Shown: positions 21,350 through 33,703 of the stretch, in pieces
How positions within the stretch are numbered: position 1 is the stretch's first letter
Layout of the letters: each line of letters starts with the position of its first letter
NCBI GenBank assembly: GCA_029204225.1
Contig: CM055097.1
Span: 5,063,125-5,127,124 of the forward strand
Source: Diphasiastrum complanatum
Taxonomy: Eukaryota; Streptophyta; Lycopodiopsida; Lycopodiales; Lycopodiaceae
DNA length: 64,000 bases
Direction of reading: 5' to 3'
Notes under the pieces: generated by a model
What the model saw: only the letters and a program-made list of their open reading frames with translations
Told to the model about the DNA's origin: nothing
Databases searched by the model: none
Program-made: the position numbers and the translations under genes

Positions 21350-22117
21350 ATGGAGAGCGATGGTGATGGCGATGGCCACCTTTGCTCTTCTTCTCCTCTT
21401 CTCACTGATTGTGGGGATTTCTCTCAGGATGTGGACATGGATGTGCAGGCTTCTTCGCCCTCTTTTTCCGCTCCTCAGCATATGCCTTACGTGCCCTCTT
21501 CTCCTCTCAGTCACGTGCCTCCATCATCTCTCGCCCCTGCCTTGCTCCCTTCTTCCTGTGGAGGGGACGGCCTCCTACCGGCTCCCTCGTGTGATCTGTC
21601 AGGCTCCTCTGAGCCTCTCTCTTTTCCTCCTTTCCCTTTTCTTTTCTCTCCTCTTCCTTCTTCTTCTTCAGCTCTTCCTCCCTTATCCTCCGCTGCTCCT
21701 ACTGTTCCTTCTGGTCTCCCTTCTTCTGCTCCTCTACTGCAGGTCCCACTCCCTGCCTTGCTCTCCCCTGCCAGCTTGTATCCTTCTAACAGCTTTCCCC
21801 CTTTGAGCGCTCTTGCTCCTCGTTTTCCTCTTCCCCATGGCTCATCGATTTCCTACGCCTCTGTGGCTGCGCAGGCCCATGGCTCCAATGCCTTCATCCC
21901 CTCAGCTGTCTCCTTCAGTGACTCAGCCTGCCCCGGATTGGCCCCCTCTGTCACAGGTGGTGGACAGCTCTTCGCTCGGCAAGGATTTTCGGCCCCAGCA
22001 ACGTCTTCAGCCTCAGCGGCTGGCTCGCGGCTGACCGGTTGTCCACTTTTCACCTCCTCTTCTGCCAAAAATACTCTATTAGGCATAGAAGAATGTAATT
22101 TTATCATTGAGGGAGAG
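21350..22117 (+). pseudogene. Ser/Pro-rich retroelement ORF remnant
   Basis: A 257-codon plus-strand frame, very rich in Ser, Pro, Leu and Ala. It includes SYASVAAQAHGSN, a phrase like those before the RNA-binding part of plant LINE ORF1 or gag-like proteins. It runs straight into a purine-rich tract (TTGAGGGAGAG, 22107-22117) and then an LTR, so in position it is the 3' end of an LTR element. No enzymatic motif is present. It could be a LINE ORF1 piece trapped next to an LTR. The assignment is weak. Confidence 0.35.
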
Positions 22118-22380
22118 TGTTAGAAATCAATGATAAACTTCATTGTTACTGTTTACGAGGTACATTAATGTTGACAGCTGTGACCAGCTGTCATTAGTCG
22201 TAGGCTAGTCTATTAGTCTACTCATAGGATTTCTCTCTCTATCAGGGGTTCAGGATTTATTTGTACATTTTACATTCTGTATGAGTTAGTGTGATAGAGT
22301 GACAGTGCGTGTTCTTCTTCCGCCTTCTTGTGGTTATTGCTTATGGTGAATGCTTGATGTTGCATATCTAATTCTTGACA
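22118..22380 (+). mobile_element. LTR family A, complete 263-base copy
   Basis: It begins TGTTAGAAATC after a polypurine tract and ends ATTCTTGACA. A second copy lacking its last ~26 bases is at 36253-36489 and is closely similar throughout. The missing end is found reversed at 34503-34522, directly beside a copia primer-binding site. The family therefore belongs to the copia element at 29690-34522. This copy is a 3' or solo LTR in plus orientation. Confidence 0.8.
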
Positions 22381-23199
22381 AAATCACAATCAAAATTAAA
22401 GAATAGAAGGAAATCAATACAAAAGGAAGATGGATTTCATGTGGATTGAGCACATGAGACCTAGCAAGCTCAATTCCCAAGGCTCACATTTACAAAGAGG
22501 AAGCTTAGTTTTCTCCTTTGCACATGAGGCAAAAGATCATTCCATTGATGTCTCTTGCCTACTTATAGAAAAAGGCCCTAGCTTAACTAAACATAACTAT
22601 CATGAAGGGTAGGTAGCCTTGTTAAGCCTTATTAAGTGTACTTCGTCCTTCTTGGCCTATTATCCTTATTTGAGTACTTTGAGGGATCTAAAGAGGAAAC
22701 CACCTTACTTCTTAAAGCTAATAATTTATTTTGGGCCCAACAAAGCTTAGATTGGATATTGTAATATATTTGTGAGAGCTTATGTATTGGCAATACATGA
22801 CACTCCCCCTACTTGAACATTTTTGTCCTAAAAAATAAGGCCACTTCTTTGATAAGCTTGAATACTCTAGTTCTTTAATGGAAGTATTTAAGATGGGGGA
22901 TGTCATGTCTAGCTGCTTGTCATATTGTTGCAGATCCAAAGATGTTCAAATTGAAGCCATTTGATAGCTTACATCTGCAATTTGCTTTCTAATAAGATGA
23001 AAAAAATGATGGCCAAAGAAGAGATTGATAAAACACCATATTGCTTAATGTACAAGTATTTACAATAGGTCCACATTACCTTTGGATTTTATTAGAGATA
23101 AAAATCTAACACTTCTCCAAGTAATGTGGCTTTTGGAAAACCTTGATTCTCAAATTTAACGAATTGTGAAACCCAATATGATTTTTTTTGTAAAAATGT
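22381..23199. other. Gene-free stretch after LTR A
   Basis: No coding similarity is recognised. It is probably flank plus untranslated parts of the decayed minus-strand copia that begins near 23.2 kb. Confidence 0.35.
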
Positions 23200-24700
23200 C
23201 CCTTGCCATTAACTGAGTTCTGCAAAATGTAAGTGTAATTTCTTGAGTAAGTACCTAGTGTTTGATATAATGATACTTTATCTCAATGTGCTTGGACCTG
23301 GAATGAAACCTAGGATTAGGAAATAAAGCGATAGTACCTTGATTATCACAATTAACTGTTGTAGGTTGACGTGATGGTGCAAGATCAAGATCTAATAAAA
23401 GATGTCGTAACCAAATCACTTCTTTAGCAGCATGTGCAATGGCAATGTACCCGACTTCTATAGATGACAATGTAGTAGGTGTCTATTTTTTACTGTTCCA
23501 TGAAATAGGACCATAGTTATATAGAGATTTATAACTTGAAATTGATCTCTGAGTGTCAACATCTTTCGCCCTCGTATATCGTTCAGGTAAAACTGATTAT
23601 TAATAGTTGAGATGCATACATAATATATGCATAAATTCTTTGTTAACTACAAATACCACAAGACTTGTAAAGAGCTTTCCAATGTATAAAATGACATGTA
23701 TTGGCTCAATGTTCTAGTTGAATATGCTATGTCAAGTCTAGTGAATATCATAGCATACATCAATGCACTACTAACTGAATGATGAAGATACTTTGCCATC
23801 TGCTTCACTTTCTCTTGAAATTGTGCGTTGGAGTTTAATCTTAATCCTACTACTCACCTAAATTCATCTTCTGAGTACCCCTATACAATGTAAACATCCA
23901 CTCTCTACAACAGTATGTAGAAACGAACTGTTATTCGAGATAGTCTACAGATAATTACATGGTTATTTGAAGCAGAGCCAAGGTCTACTTGACACTCAAC
24001 ACTCGACAAAATTTGAGTTCGAGTCTCATGACTCACCATCGACAAGTCAACCGGTCAACTCGACTCGACTCGGACCTAAAAATTTGACACTACTATGATG
24101 ATAAGGAAAGATGATGCTACTACCTTGAAGTATACATTAGAGTTGATTGAACTAGGTATACAACTATGTCCCAACAAAAATGTGTGGATCTCTTGAAACC
24201 ATGTCCGTGGTGACTACTTAAGCTTGTAAAGAAATTTATGAAGTTTACACATTTGACGCTCTTTGCTTTCAAGTTCATAACCTTTTAGGTGAGACATGTA
24301 TATGTCTTCATCAATAATACCATTAAGAAATGTTGTTTGAACATCTATTTGATGTACTTCAAGACTTTTTGTAGGTAAAATATCTGATTGAAGTTATAAG
24401 CTTGTCTAGGAGACTAAAAGTTTTCGTAAACTTAATGCTAAAATATGGAAAAACCCATTGAAAACCAATAGAGCTTTCCATCAACTTTGAATCTTACTCT
24501 GAAATGTGATCTTAATCCTTAGTAAATGTCATAACTCTATCTTTCTTCCTTGGTGTTGGATGTTTTGTGTACAATTTGATTGGCAGTTGCCCCTTTAAAA
24601 TGTTTGTTAACAACTAGTGATTTCCATCATTTTTTCATTACTTCATTGAACTTCAATTCTAAATCTTTAATTTTCGCTAGTAGTAATGGAATGTGACTTC
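23200..24700 (-). mobile_element. Decayed Ty1/copia element a (RT and RNase H)
   Basis: Minus-strand copia pol debris. RNase H is readable at 23255-23470: a degraded ALSSTEAEY-type motif, CDNQGTIALFPNPRFHSRSK, and HIEIKYHYIKH. Reverse transcriptase is recognisable at about 24230-24400 as a frame with QIDVQTTFLNG and EDIYMSHLKGYE, the region before the YVDD site. Multiple stops and frameshifts are present. No LTR or primer site could be assigned. Confidence 0.7.
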
Positions 24701-25109
24701 CTTGTACTCTCTTATTGGGGATCGAATATATTAGAATTTATTAAATTTTGTGATAAGTATGTCTGCCACCTGATCATGTGTAGAATAAGTTAAATTTTGC
24801 TCCGAACATAATCGTAGATGATCATACACAATAACACACTTTGGAAGCACTCTCCCACACCAAGCTCACACACCAACTATATTTTTCAAAACAAAAAATA
24901 ATGTACATATAGCTTCTTTTTTTGGCATGGCCCAAGTTGCCTTTGGCGAGACGCATGTCCCGTCGTCTTGCCTTGTCATGAGGCCAACTGGTCCTAGTCG
25001 ATTGACCATACCCACATTATAGTAGCACAATAATTCTACTTTTATTCTAACTCTCTCACTAAAAGCAAAATCTACTTTTCACTCATTTATATACATAGCA
25101 TCAAAGCTA
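24701..25109. other. Spacer between two copia relics
   Basis: No readable domain. It probably contains worn LTR sequence of the neighbouring elements. Confidence 0.3.
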
Positions 25110-27000
25110 ATAAAATTTAAGTATAGAAAGTTTTGATCTAAACTTATCAAACTTTTCTCTAATGAGTGGCTTAGTGAAAATGTCAACTAGTTGCTCATCT
25201 GTGCTACAATGAACAACATTTATTTCTCTATCAATAGTCTCTTACGCATAAAGTGATAGTGAATCTCGATATTTTTTATTCTCTCATGGAACACCAAATT
25301 ATTTGTCAATTGAATGCCACTTTGACTGCCTCTACGTATAATTGTGAGATTTTCCTGCTTCATGTCTATCTCATCCAAGATCAAATGGCTTCTTGAGCCG
25401 CACTACACAATGCCTTATACTCTGCTTATGTCGTAGATAAAGTAATTGTGCTTTGCTTTTTATTAGGCCAAGAAAAGCAATTGCCACAAAGTTGAAATAC
25501 ATACCCACTGGTCAATCTACGATCGTCACACTATAAAATATGTTTGGCTACCTTCTCATGTGCTTCAGTAGGTGCCGCCACAAACTGACTTACAATACCA
25601 ACAAAATAGCATACATCAAGATAAATCAAGCTTCCTACCAGTAGCCTATACACTGTAGCATTAAATGGTTGTGACTCATCAAGCTTAGAAAGCTTTTTAC
25701 TTGGCTCAATAGGAGTGTTCATTGTCTTGCAATCTTGTAGCTTGTGCAACAATTCTCTGACATGCTTAACATGTGTTAGTCCCTCTTCATGTCCTTTTTG
25801 CCACACTTCCGCTCCAAGGCAATAGTGCATAAGGTTGAGATCCATCATCTCGATTTGGTTCATGAGATCATTTTTTATTATATCTATCATCTCTTGATTA
25901 TTTCCAATGGTAATGAAGTCATCAACTTAAAGAGCAACCACGACAATCATACCATCAGAAAATAAGACATAAAGTCGGAATGTGTTCTCACTATTCCCTT
26001 TGAACGGACTTAGGCACCGATCCTGCTATACCACGCATGTGGTGCTTGTTTAAGACCATACTTCAGGCAACATACTTTATGCTCTTGTCCATTTGTCACA
26101 AAGCCTTCAGGGTGATCCATGAACACTCCTTCTTCTTTCAAATCACCATTGAAAAAGAAGATTTTACATCCATCTGATGTAAAGGCCAACCAAAATGTGA
26201 AGCTAAAGCAACAAGCAAACGTAGAGTACTCCACTTACACAGTGGTGCAAAGGTCTCCTTGTAACACAAAAGGGCCATTATCAAGAGGAATTCTTACCAT
26301 ACTACTAGACCAATCTTTGTTGTTTGTCATATGTCTAGTGGCTCTCGAATCAATGTACCAAGCAAGATCTTCTTGATTTGATGACAATGCTAAAGATGCT
26401 AGAATCTTCAGTTTCATCCTCATCGTCAAGGTTGTCTGCTAGCTTTGGCTTTCCCTTGTCTGATTCCACCAAGAATTTTTGACATTTGCTTTTCCAATGG
26501 CCCTTTTGCCGCAATAGAAGCATTTGCCCTTCTTCTTGGTCTTATTGGAAAATCCCCCATCCTCTTGGGCCTTGGCATACTGTGTTTAAACTTTTTCTTA
26601 ACCTTGCCCTTGCCTTGTTTCTGGCGTGCCACAAGTGCTTTGATCGTTAATGTTTTGACATCAAGCTTTCACCATTTCTCATCGTTGTCCTCCTGCATCA
26701 AAATTCCTATGAGCTTGTCAAAGGTTGGTAGTCTTTCTCTTGATGTTATCCCACTTTCAAACATCTAATAGGGCCCTACAAGGCCACATAATGCATTTTG
26801 CACCTATTCTACATCTCTCATGCACTCGCCTATGAAATGCAATTCATCCCTCAAATGTCTTGATTCTGGTTATATATGTTTGAATATGCTCTCCTTGTTC
26901 CATTCGAGCACTATTCATCTTTGATCTTAGAAACATGATCTACGACAAATTTGATATCTTGAACTACTCCTTTAGTACATCCCATTCCTATCTTGGTGTA
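25110..27000 (-). mobile_element. Ty1/copia element b, internally deleted
   Basis: Read on the minus strand: gag with a zinc knuckle (readable as GKCFYCGK near 26510-26530), then protease at 26235-26429 with WYIDSRATRHMT in place of the active DSGA. The integrase is absent. At about 26234 the frame passes directly into reverse transcriptase (FFFNGDLKEEGVFM, KQAPHAWY). The rest of RT (25531-25890, MHYCLGAEVW, LLVGSLIYL) and the end of RNase H at about 25130-25230 (DEQLVDIFTKPL) follow. The Gly-to-Arg protease change and missing integrase make it non-autonomous. Confidence 0.8.
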
Positions 27001-27112
27001 AATGCAAGCCAATTACAAAAGTGTTTGGCATTGCATACGGTATATATACCACAGCTGACAGAATCAACTTGCTGGGAGGACTGAAGAATCCAAATTTGAA
27101 CATTATGAGATA

Positions 27113-27268
27113 TCGGATCAACGCGTAGGATGTAAGAATAAAATCTACAACGGAAACAAGCGCACGTCAAACCGATATCAAATTTTTTTGATTGAATATC
27201 GGATCAGCACGCACGTTGGGAAAATAAACCAATCAATAACTACAAGGGCACGTCGAACCGATATCAAA
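27113..27268. repeat. Two-copy ~78 bp tandem repeat with CGATAT cores
   Basis: Two units each begin ATATCGGATCA-CACG and end CACGTC(A/G)AACCGATATCAAA. They sit at the 5' end of copia element b, where the leader would be. A related array with the same GATATCGG-type core lies at 33704-33962 in the leader of the other copia element. Confidence 0.65.
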
Positions 27269-27370
27269 AAATTTATACCTCTGCATCAACCATTTTTAGC
27301 TTCGAGTATGCTTTTTCATTTGGTACTGGAAAGAGTTCCAATATTTTCTGTATATGAGTCCTGGCAATTT

Positions 27371-27390
27371 TGTGTGTGTGTGTGTGTGTG
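27371..27390 (+). repeat. (TG)10 microsatellite
   Basis: Perfect dinucleotide run with no coding context. Confidence 0.9.
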
Positions 27391-27736
27391 TAATAGAGTT
27401 CATCTTCAAACAAACTGGATTACACACACCCTCATCATTGACGTATAGGGACAACACATATAAGCTCCAATGATCACTGAAATCAGAAAACAAGAAATCT
27501 ATGAGAATCAATGTGAAATCAAAATTCATATGAAAAATTCAATAAAATAAAATCTGAAAAATAGACATTTACTTTGTTATGTATGGCAGCACAAGAATTG
27601 GAGTCCCCAGTCTGACGTATTGGAGCATATCATTGTGCAAACTTTTGAAATCAGGGAAATCAAATGCTGCCATGAATTGAAGGGGAAACAATGCAACATC
27701 TATAAACAATGGGGTCTAAAAGAACTCCATTCAATA

Positions 27737-29286
27737 CTAAATTGCCCCACTTCCTACATTGTCCCCTAGCATTTTATCCCTACTTTCTAATTCACCAGTA
27801 TCTAAACTAGAAAGGGGGAGACCAGCATTGGTCTTCGGAATCCTAAAACTGTATCGAGGACCTAAACCTTTAAGATACGTGTTTAACAATTGGTCATACT
27901 GTACATATTGAGAACTATTTACAAAGGCAAGTGCAGGGGGTGACGGAAGTAACACTGATAAACCACATAAAGAATTGTCATTCAAAATTGATTCTACCTT
28001 TACACTAACAAAATCATCTAAATTGCTTCCAACAACAGGAGGAGGGGAACTAATATTTACGAGTTTAGGAGGAGGAGGAGATTTAGGAGGTGGAGATTGG
28101 TTAGGAGAGGAAGATTTAGCAGGAGAAGTTAAAGATGGAGTGGAAGGAGAAGAAGGAGACTTAGGAGGAGAATTAGGAGGAGAATGCCTAGAAGAAAGAA
28201 TAGTATTCAGAGGAGATGGCTTGGAAAAATCCCTCGCTTTAGATGGAGGGTCGAGAGACCTCCTCTTCTTTGAAACACTCCGGCTCTGTATACGAATAAC
28301 AAGCTGGGTTGGTTGAGATTGCTTTCGTTTTCTCCTCTCTGAATCTTGTTTTGGAGGAGAGGAGGGAGCAGGTCTAAAGTATTCAATCAAAACAGTCTCT
28401 ACAATTTCAGTTTTCATTTTTTCAAACCGAGCATTTTTTATCATTTCCTTTGCTGACTTTCTTGGTAAAACATGACTTGAAGATGATCCAATGCATGAAC
28501 GATCTGTTAATTAGTTCTTTGCCACCAAACATGATCTGCAACAAACATATGAAACTCAAATTATATTTAGTAAATAAATAATCCATGTTATCAAGTGCAA
28601 ATCAAACTTAAATGACATATACAAATTAAATAAACAGTTTAGATGACAACATACTTGAATGCTTGGATTCTTTTTTTCTGATTGCCGCTATGTGTAGATA
28701 GGTCATCAATATTCTTCATCGGTACTCTCTTTCTTTTTCACTTCATCATTGCCTTATTGATAACTTTTAGATCAACAGCAGATTTTAAACTCTCGGATCG
28801 CAACTTTTCCATGGATTCTAACATTTCTTGGTTTGATCCTCTAAGAGTAGTGACAGTTGCATTCAACTTTGACATAACATTCTTGAGTACATTGGTTTCA
28901 GCACTAGTGTGTTGCACATAATGAAGCAATTGTTGATTTGCACGTTGCAATTGTTGATTAGCAAACTGTAATTGTTGATTCAGACAAGATATGCTACTAT
29001 CACGCAACCTTTGACAATATCCAAGTAATCTGCTATTTCCTTCACATACATATCTGAGAAGATGAGTTACGAACTTAAAATCTGGACACAAATTGGTAGC
29101 TGGATCATTAGGATAATTTGATCCATCCAACCACAAATCTATATTCATATAATTATTCATTCTCAATTCTCTAACTATCGCTGCAACATTCTCTACAACT
29201 TTCGTATTTTCCTTAATAATTGGAGTGCATTCCATCGGAAGAGCAACATGCAAATGGAACATTACCATTGTTAAAGCTACAATCAT
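27737..29286 (-). pseudogene. Unrecognised coiled-coil / Pro-Ser-rich gene
   Basis: Two open minus-strand blocks look like exons of one gene. The upstream block (28738-29286, 182 codons) begins with a hydrophobic segment, then VRELRMNNYMNIDLWLDG, and ends in a long coiled coil with repeated NQQLQxA heptads. The downstream block (27737-28444, 235 codons) is basic (ERRKRKQ, SKKRRS), then a Pro/Ser/Lys-rich repeat (SPPKSPSSPST), then a more ordered C-terminus (LPSPPALAFVNSSQYVQYD). A possible acceptor (TTGTTGCAG) precedes the second block, but an in-frame TAA near 28510 lies between it and the ORF start. No family is recognised. The layout of head, coiled coil and Ser/Pro linker recalls the broken ORF at 3202-6240. 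Confidence 0.4.
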
Positions 29287-29289
29287 GTA

Positions 29290-29689
29290 AATGAATCTAC
29301 CTACAGTAAATCAATATGAATAGATCTAGCATTCCTTACTTTTGTAATGTTTATGTCGCATTGAAAAATCGTCCCGCCTCATATTTCACTATAAGCATAC
29401 AGTGATTTCAAAAGTTTTGCCTCTCCCGCTTTAGTTTTTGTATTGAGCACACCAAGATTTTCAGTCTTAAAGCTCTAATCCTGAATTTTGGAACGAGCAT
29501 GAAGAGAAGTTATTACATCTCATGCTAAACTAACTATTGTCTGAAGTTAACCATACTAGTTAAATGTCGGGCAAGGCCGAAAACTCAGAAAACGATGACC
29601 AGAAGTTACCGGTTTGCATTCTCTCTCTACGTAACCTCTCTCTAAAGTGAAATTTCTTAAAGGGCCCATTTTGAGCCCATATTTCCCCT
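29290..29689. other. Spacer at truncated copia 3' end
   Basis: No gene or LTR is recognised. The copia RNase H frame stops abruptly near 29690 without its usual last motif, so this is foreign sequence joined at a truncation point. Confidence 0.35.
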
Positions 29690-30326
29690 AATGACCACAT
29701 CCAAAGCATGCTCCATCAAGAATTTTCTCTCGAACAAAATGGTAGTCTATTTCGATGTGCTTGGGTTGAGCATGTAGAACTGGATTTTTGGCAAGGTGAA
29801 TGCAACTTTGATTATCGCAAGATATAGTAGTAGCATCCACTTTTGGTTGACTTAAATCCACAAGCAATCTTTGTAACCATACCGCTTTTTGTGTAGCATT
29901 GCTGAGTGCTCGATATTCAGCTTCTGTCGATGATAAGGCTATTGTAGGTTGCTTTTTGCAGCTCCATGAAATTGCAACTATACCATAACTGAATGTATGA
30001 CCACTGGTAGATCTTCTGTCATCAATATTACCTGCCCAATCGGCATCTGTATAACCTACCAACATTGGCGCTTCAGGCTGATCATACTTCAAACCAAAAT
30101 TCAATGTCCCTCGAATGTATCTGAGAATACGTTTAATAGACTTCCAATGTGCTTGACTAGGATCTTGCATAAATTGACTAACAACACCAACAACATAAGA
30201 AATATCAGGTCGTGTGTGTGTCAAATAAATCAAACTACCCACCAGTTGTCTATACAAATAAGCATCCACTTTCTCAGATTCATCATATGCAGTAAGCTTC
30301 ATGTTGACATCCATAGGTGTACTCAA
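29690..30326 (-). pseudogene. Copia element c RNase H, 3' truncated
   Basis: Contains GSLIYLTHTRPDISYVV, YTDADWAGNIDDRRST, LSSTEAEYRALS, SCDNQSCIHLAKNP and HIEIDYHFVREK. The usual end with an ADIFTK motif is missing because the element is cut at about 29690. Confidence 0.9.
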
Positions 30327-30380
30327 AGGCTTACAATCCTACATATTGAACTTATAAAGCAAATCTCGTGCATATTTGCT

Positions 30381-31319
30381 TTATGTAAGAAAGATCATGT
30401 CTTTCTTTTTCCATACTTCAATGGAAAGACAATAGTGCATCAATCCTAGATCACTCATATCAAAAGCATTGGAAAGATCTGATTTTATTTCATCAATTAA
30501 GCTCTCATTACTTCCTGTAATAATCAAATCATCCACGTACAATGCAATGAATACTATATCTGAGTCTTGCCTTAGAATGTGAAGATTAGGATCATCATCA
30601 CTCTTTACCATTCCCCTTCGCTTGAAGTGTTCATCAATGCAAGAGTAACACGCCCGTGGTGCTTGCTTCAATCTATAAATGGCTTTGTTGAGCTTACAAA
30701 CGAGATGCTCTCTCCCTGGCTCAACAAATCCTTGAGGCTGTACTAAGTACACCTCTTCATCCAACACTCCAGTAAGAAAAGCAGATTTAACGTCCATTTG
30801 CTGGATCTTCCAACCATAGAAAACAGAAATAGCAATGACAGAACGTATAGTTACCATCTTAGCTACGGGTGCGAAGGTTTTCTCAAAATCAATACCTTGC
30901 TGCTGCTCAAATCCTCTCGCAACCAACTGTGCTTTGTACTTGTTGAGTTGCCCATCATCTCCATAATTGATCTTGTATATCCATTTGCAAGTGATAGGCG
31001 TCTTACCATCAGGTACCTCAACCAAGTTCCATGTCCTATTTTTCATTATAGCTTCCATTTCTGTTTCCATAGCTTCACGCCACTCCTTGTGCTCCTTTGC
31101 TTTATCAAAAGTTTTTGGTTCTTGAGCCTTGAGCACAAAACCCATTAGGGCTAGATTCATCTCTAATCTTGCAGGAGGTTTTCGATTTCTACTTGATTTT
31201 CTAAGCTCTCCCTGCTCACTTGATTCGGGAGTATCTCCCTTATTAGCATCACTTGTTACTGACAAGTACCACTTAGGCACTCTCCTAGGAATCTCATTAT
31301 TGACCCTGTCTTTTTCCAT
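30381..31319 (-). pseudogene. Copia element c reverse transcriptase
   Basis: RVT_2-type reverse transcriptase. WREAMETEMEAI opens the domain. It is followed by VARGFEQQQGIDFEKTFAPV, the catalytic MDVKSAFLTG, KQAPRACY and the intact YVDDLIITG box. The frame ends at 30381 with KKKDMIFLT; a frame change carries on into RNase H. This domain on its own appears undamaged. Confidence 0.9.
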
Positions 31320-31543
31320 TGGCTCTCCATATCGACACCAACTTCTTCCTTCACTTGCACTTTAGCTTTATCATCAAAGAGATCAATTGTCAATTTTATT
31401 TGGTCATTTTGACCCATCTCATCAAAAGTAGCATCTCTGGAAATCATGATCTTTTGTGCATCTGTGTCATACATCCTGTATGCCTTGACTCTTTCATCAT
31501 ATCCAAAAAAAAAACACTTAACAACTTTTGCATCCAGCTTCTT

Positions 31544-32381
31544 TCATTTTTCATCAGGTACATGAGCGTAAGCATCACAACCAAATACTCGTAAATGAGA
31601 AACATTAGGTTTCTTTCCAGTAAAAGCTTCGTAAGGTGTCCTACCCTCCACGGACTTCGTAGGACACCGATTCAAGATATGAGTAGCTGTGTTGCATGCT
31701 TCTGCCCAAAAAGTATTTGGCAAACCCTTGCTCTTAAGCATTGCCCTAACCATCTCCACAATGGATTTGTTTTTCCGTTTTGCAACTCCGTTCTGTTGTG
31801 GTGAATAGGGTGTAGTGGTTTGTCTCTTGATCCCCTGATCCTTGCAAAAGTTTATAAACTCTGTTGAAAAATACTCACCGCCACCATCTGATCTAAGGGT
31901 CTTAATATAACAACCTGTTTGTTTTTCAACTAGAGCCTTGAACTCTCTAAACTTGGCAAAAGCATCAGATTTCTTGCTTATGAAATATATCCAGATATGT
32001 CTATTATAGTCATCAATGAATGTGATGAAATAGTAACAACCACTAATGGACCTAGTTTGTATTGGTCCACACAGATAACTATGAACAAGATCAAGAATGC
32101 CATTGGCTCTTCTTGCTCCATCTTTGGGAAATCTCTCTCTCTCTATGTTGTTTTCCCAAAATGCAAACCTCACAAATTTTTCCTTCAAAAGAGATATCAG
32201 GCAATCCAACAACTAGATTACCTCTTCTAAGAATTTGCAAGCTTTGAGCACTGATATGACCAAACCTTTGATGCCAAAGATCACTTTGACTATCAATAGT
32301 GCTTACCATAGCTTGAGTAAAAGATCTCGCATTCAATTTGTAGAGTCGATTTCCGTTGACTCTAGCTCCTGTAGCAATCAC
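31544..32381 (-). pseudogene. Copia element c integrase, catalytic Glu lost
   Basis: Catalyses insertion of the element cDNA. The HHCC finger is present (LWHQRFGHIS ... CEVCILGKQHRE). In the core, the first Asp lies in the LDLVHS segment and the second in RSDGGGEYFS. The third position, normally Glu in NGVAERKN, reads NGVAKRKN, which would inactivate the DDE centre. The C-terminal VSHLRVFGCDAYAHVP is typical. A frame break lies near 32212-32091. Confidence 0.9.
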
Positions 32382-32441
32382 TTTGTAGTGATTCTTGATG
32401 CCTTTAACAAGACATTTGTCACTGTCAAACTCAATCTTGAG

Positions 32442-32783
32442 CTATTGATCAGCCATCATCCCAACAAATAGTAGATTGTTAGCTAAGCCAGGTACATATT
32501 GCACATTGCTTATCTGCTTTATCTTCCCGCTGGCTAACTTCACTGGTACCACTCCAACTCCTTTAACAAATAGCAATTTGCCATCAGCTTGTCGAACTTC
32601 ATCACCATTGTCAGTTTCCTTGAGTTTTGAAAACCACTCTTTCCTTGAAGTCATGTGCTTGGATGCACCACTATCATCATTGTATTGATGTCGATCAGGA
32701 TAGTTGTCTTTATAATTATAGTCATCAAATTGATGTTGATAAGCATAATTTCCCGCTTGCCATTTGTCTTTTCTTTGTTCCAT
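32442..32783 (-). pseudogene. Copia element c protease region
   Basis: An aspartic protease that processes the polyprotein. The active-site triad region reads DDSGASKHMTS, with the DSG intact. It is followed by the usual GxGxV segments (VKGVGVVPVKL) and NVQYVPGLANNLL. The frame stops at 32442, separating it from integrase. Confidence 0.85.
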
Positions 32784-32879
32784 CTCCTTCTGTTTCTTGA
32801 AGCATTCATGCTCCCAGTGGCCAGGTTTGTTGCAGTACCTATAATTTCCAGGTTTATTTTGTCTTGAATAGCCGTGTCC

Positions 32880-33638
32880 TTAACCTCGGCCTTGATTCCA
32901 ATTGACTCGATTCAGAATATCATTGACTTGCTCATGAAATTGTTGAAATGATCCCCGGGTTGAGTTTCCTCTTCTCGATTGATACCTTCCACGGCTAAAT
33001 CTTCCACCTCGTCCTCTAACTGCAAGAGCTTGATCATAGCTCCTGTTACGATGGTTCAAGTTCTCTTGACATTGCTCTTCTTGCAAAAGCAATCCACCTA
33101 GTTCTTCATAGGTTGGAAGATTTTCTCTTGTGGCTATACTCATCACAAACATCTGATGTGACTCACTCAGACTATTCAATGTCAATTGCATGATCTCACA
33201 ATCTTGTACTCGCTCTCCAACTGCTGCTAATTGGTCACAGATCTCTTTGATCTTCAGTATGTGATCGGCAATAGTTGCATCATCATCCATACGCAATGTA
33301 TGCAACTTCGTCTTTAGAAACAATATTCGAGATGTATTTGTCGTTTCAAACAATGCCTTCAATGTATCCCACGCTTATTTTGGTCCTTATGAATCTGAAA
33401 TATAGGGAAGAATTGCATTTCTAACTGATAAGTTGATGACATTCTAGACTTTCCGTTTTCTCCTATCAAATGCCCGCTGATCTTCTTCAATCACTGACCT
33501 TGTCTCTTCACCTGTCACGATCTCCCACAGTTCATTTTCCATCAAAATGTTCTTCAGTTTGAATTTCCAAATTGCATAGTTGCCGACACCTTCCAATTTG
33601 CTTGACTCATTAAGGACACTCTCGCTTAGAGTTGCCAT
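32880..33638 (-). pseudogene. Copia element c gag (UBN2-type) region
   Basis: The capsid-like gag packages element RNA. It begins MATLSESVLNESSKLEGVGN with the typical YAIWKFKLKNIL, breaks at about 33440-33370, and resumes with ILFLKTKLHTLRM, the helical DHILKIKEICDQL and a Gly/Arg-rich tail. A TAA at 32880 then interrupts the path to the zinc knuckle. In the knuckle (YCNKPGHWEHEC, about 32810-32845) the first Cys is replaced by Tyr, so metal binding would be impaired. Confidence 0.85.
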
Positions 33639-33703
33639 TACTGGATAGATGATTCTGGCTCACAAAATTTATCACACCATAGAACTGTAAATTTTTGGTT
33701 GGA

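Noticed and set aside
23990-24060. GAGTTCGAGTCTC resembling a tRNA B-box
   Set aside because: No convincing A-box upstream and the surroundings are decayed copia sequence.
28000-28200. AGGAGG-rich tract as a regulatory purine repeat
   Set aside because: On the minus strand it encodes the Pro/Ser-rich part of the 27737-28444 frame.
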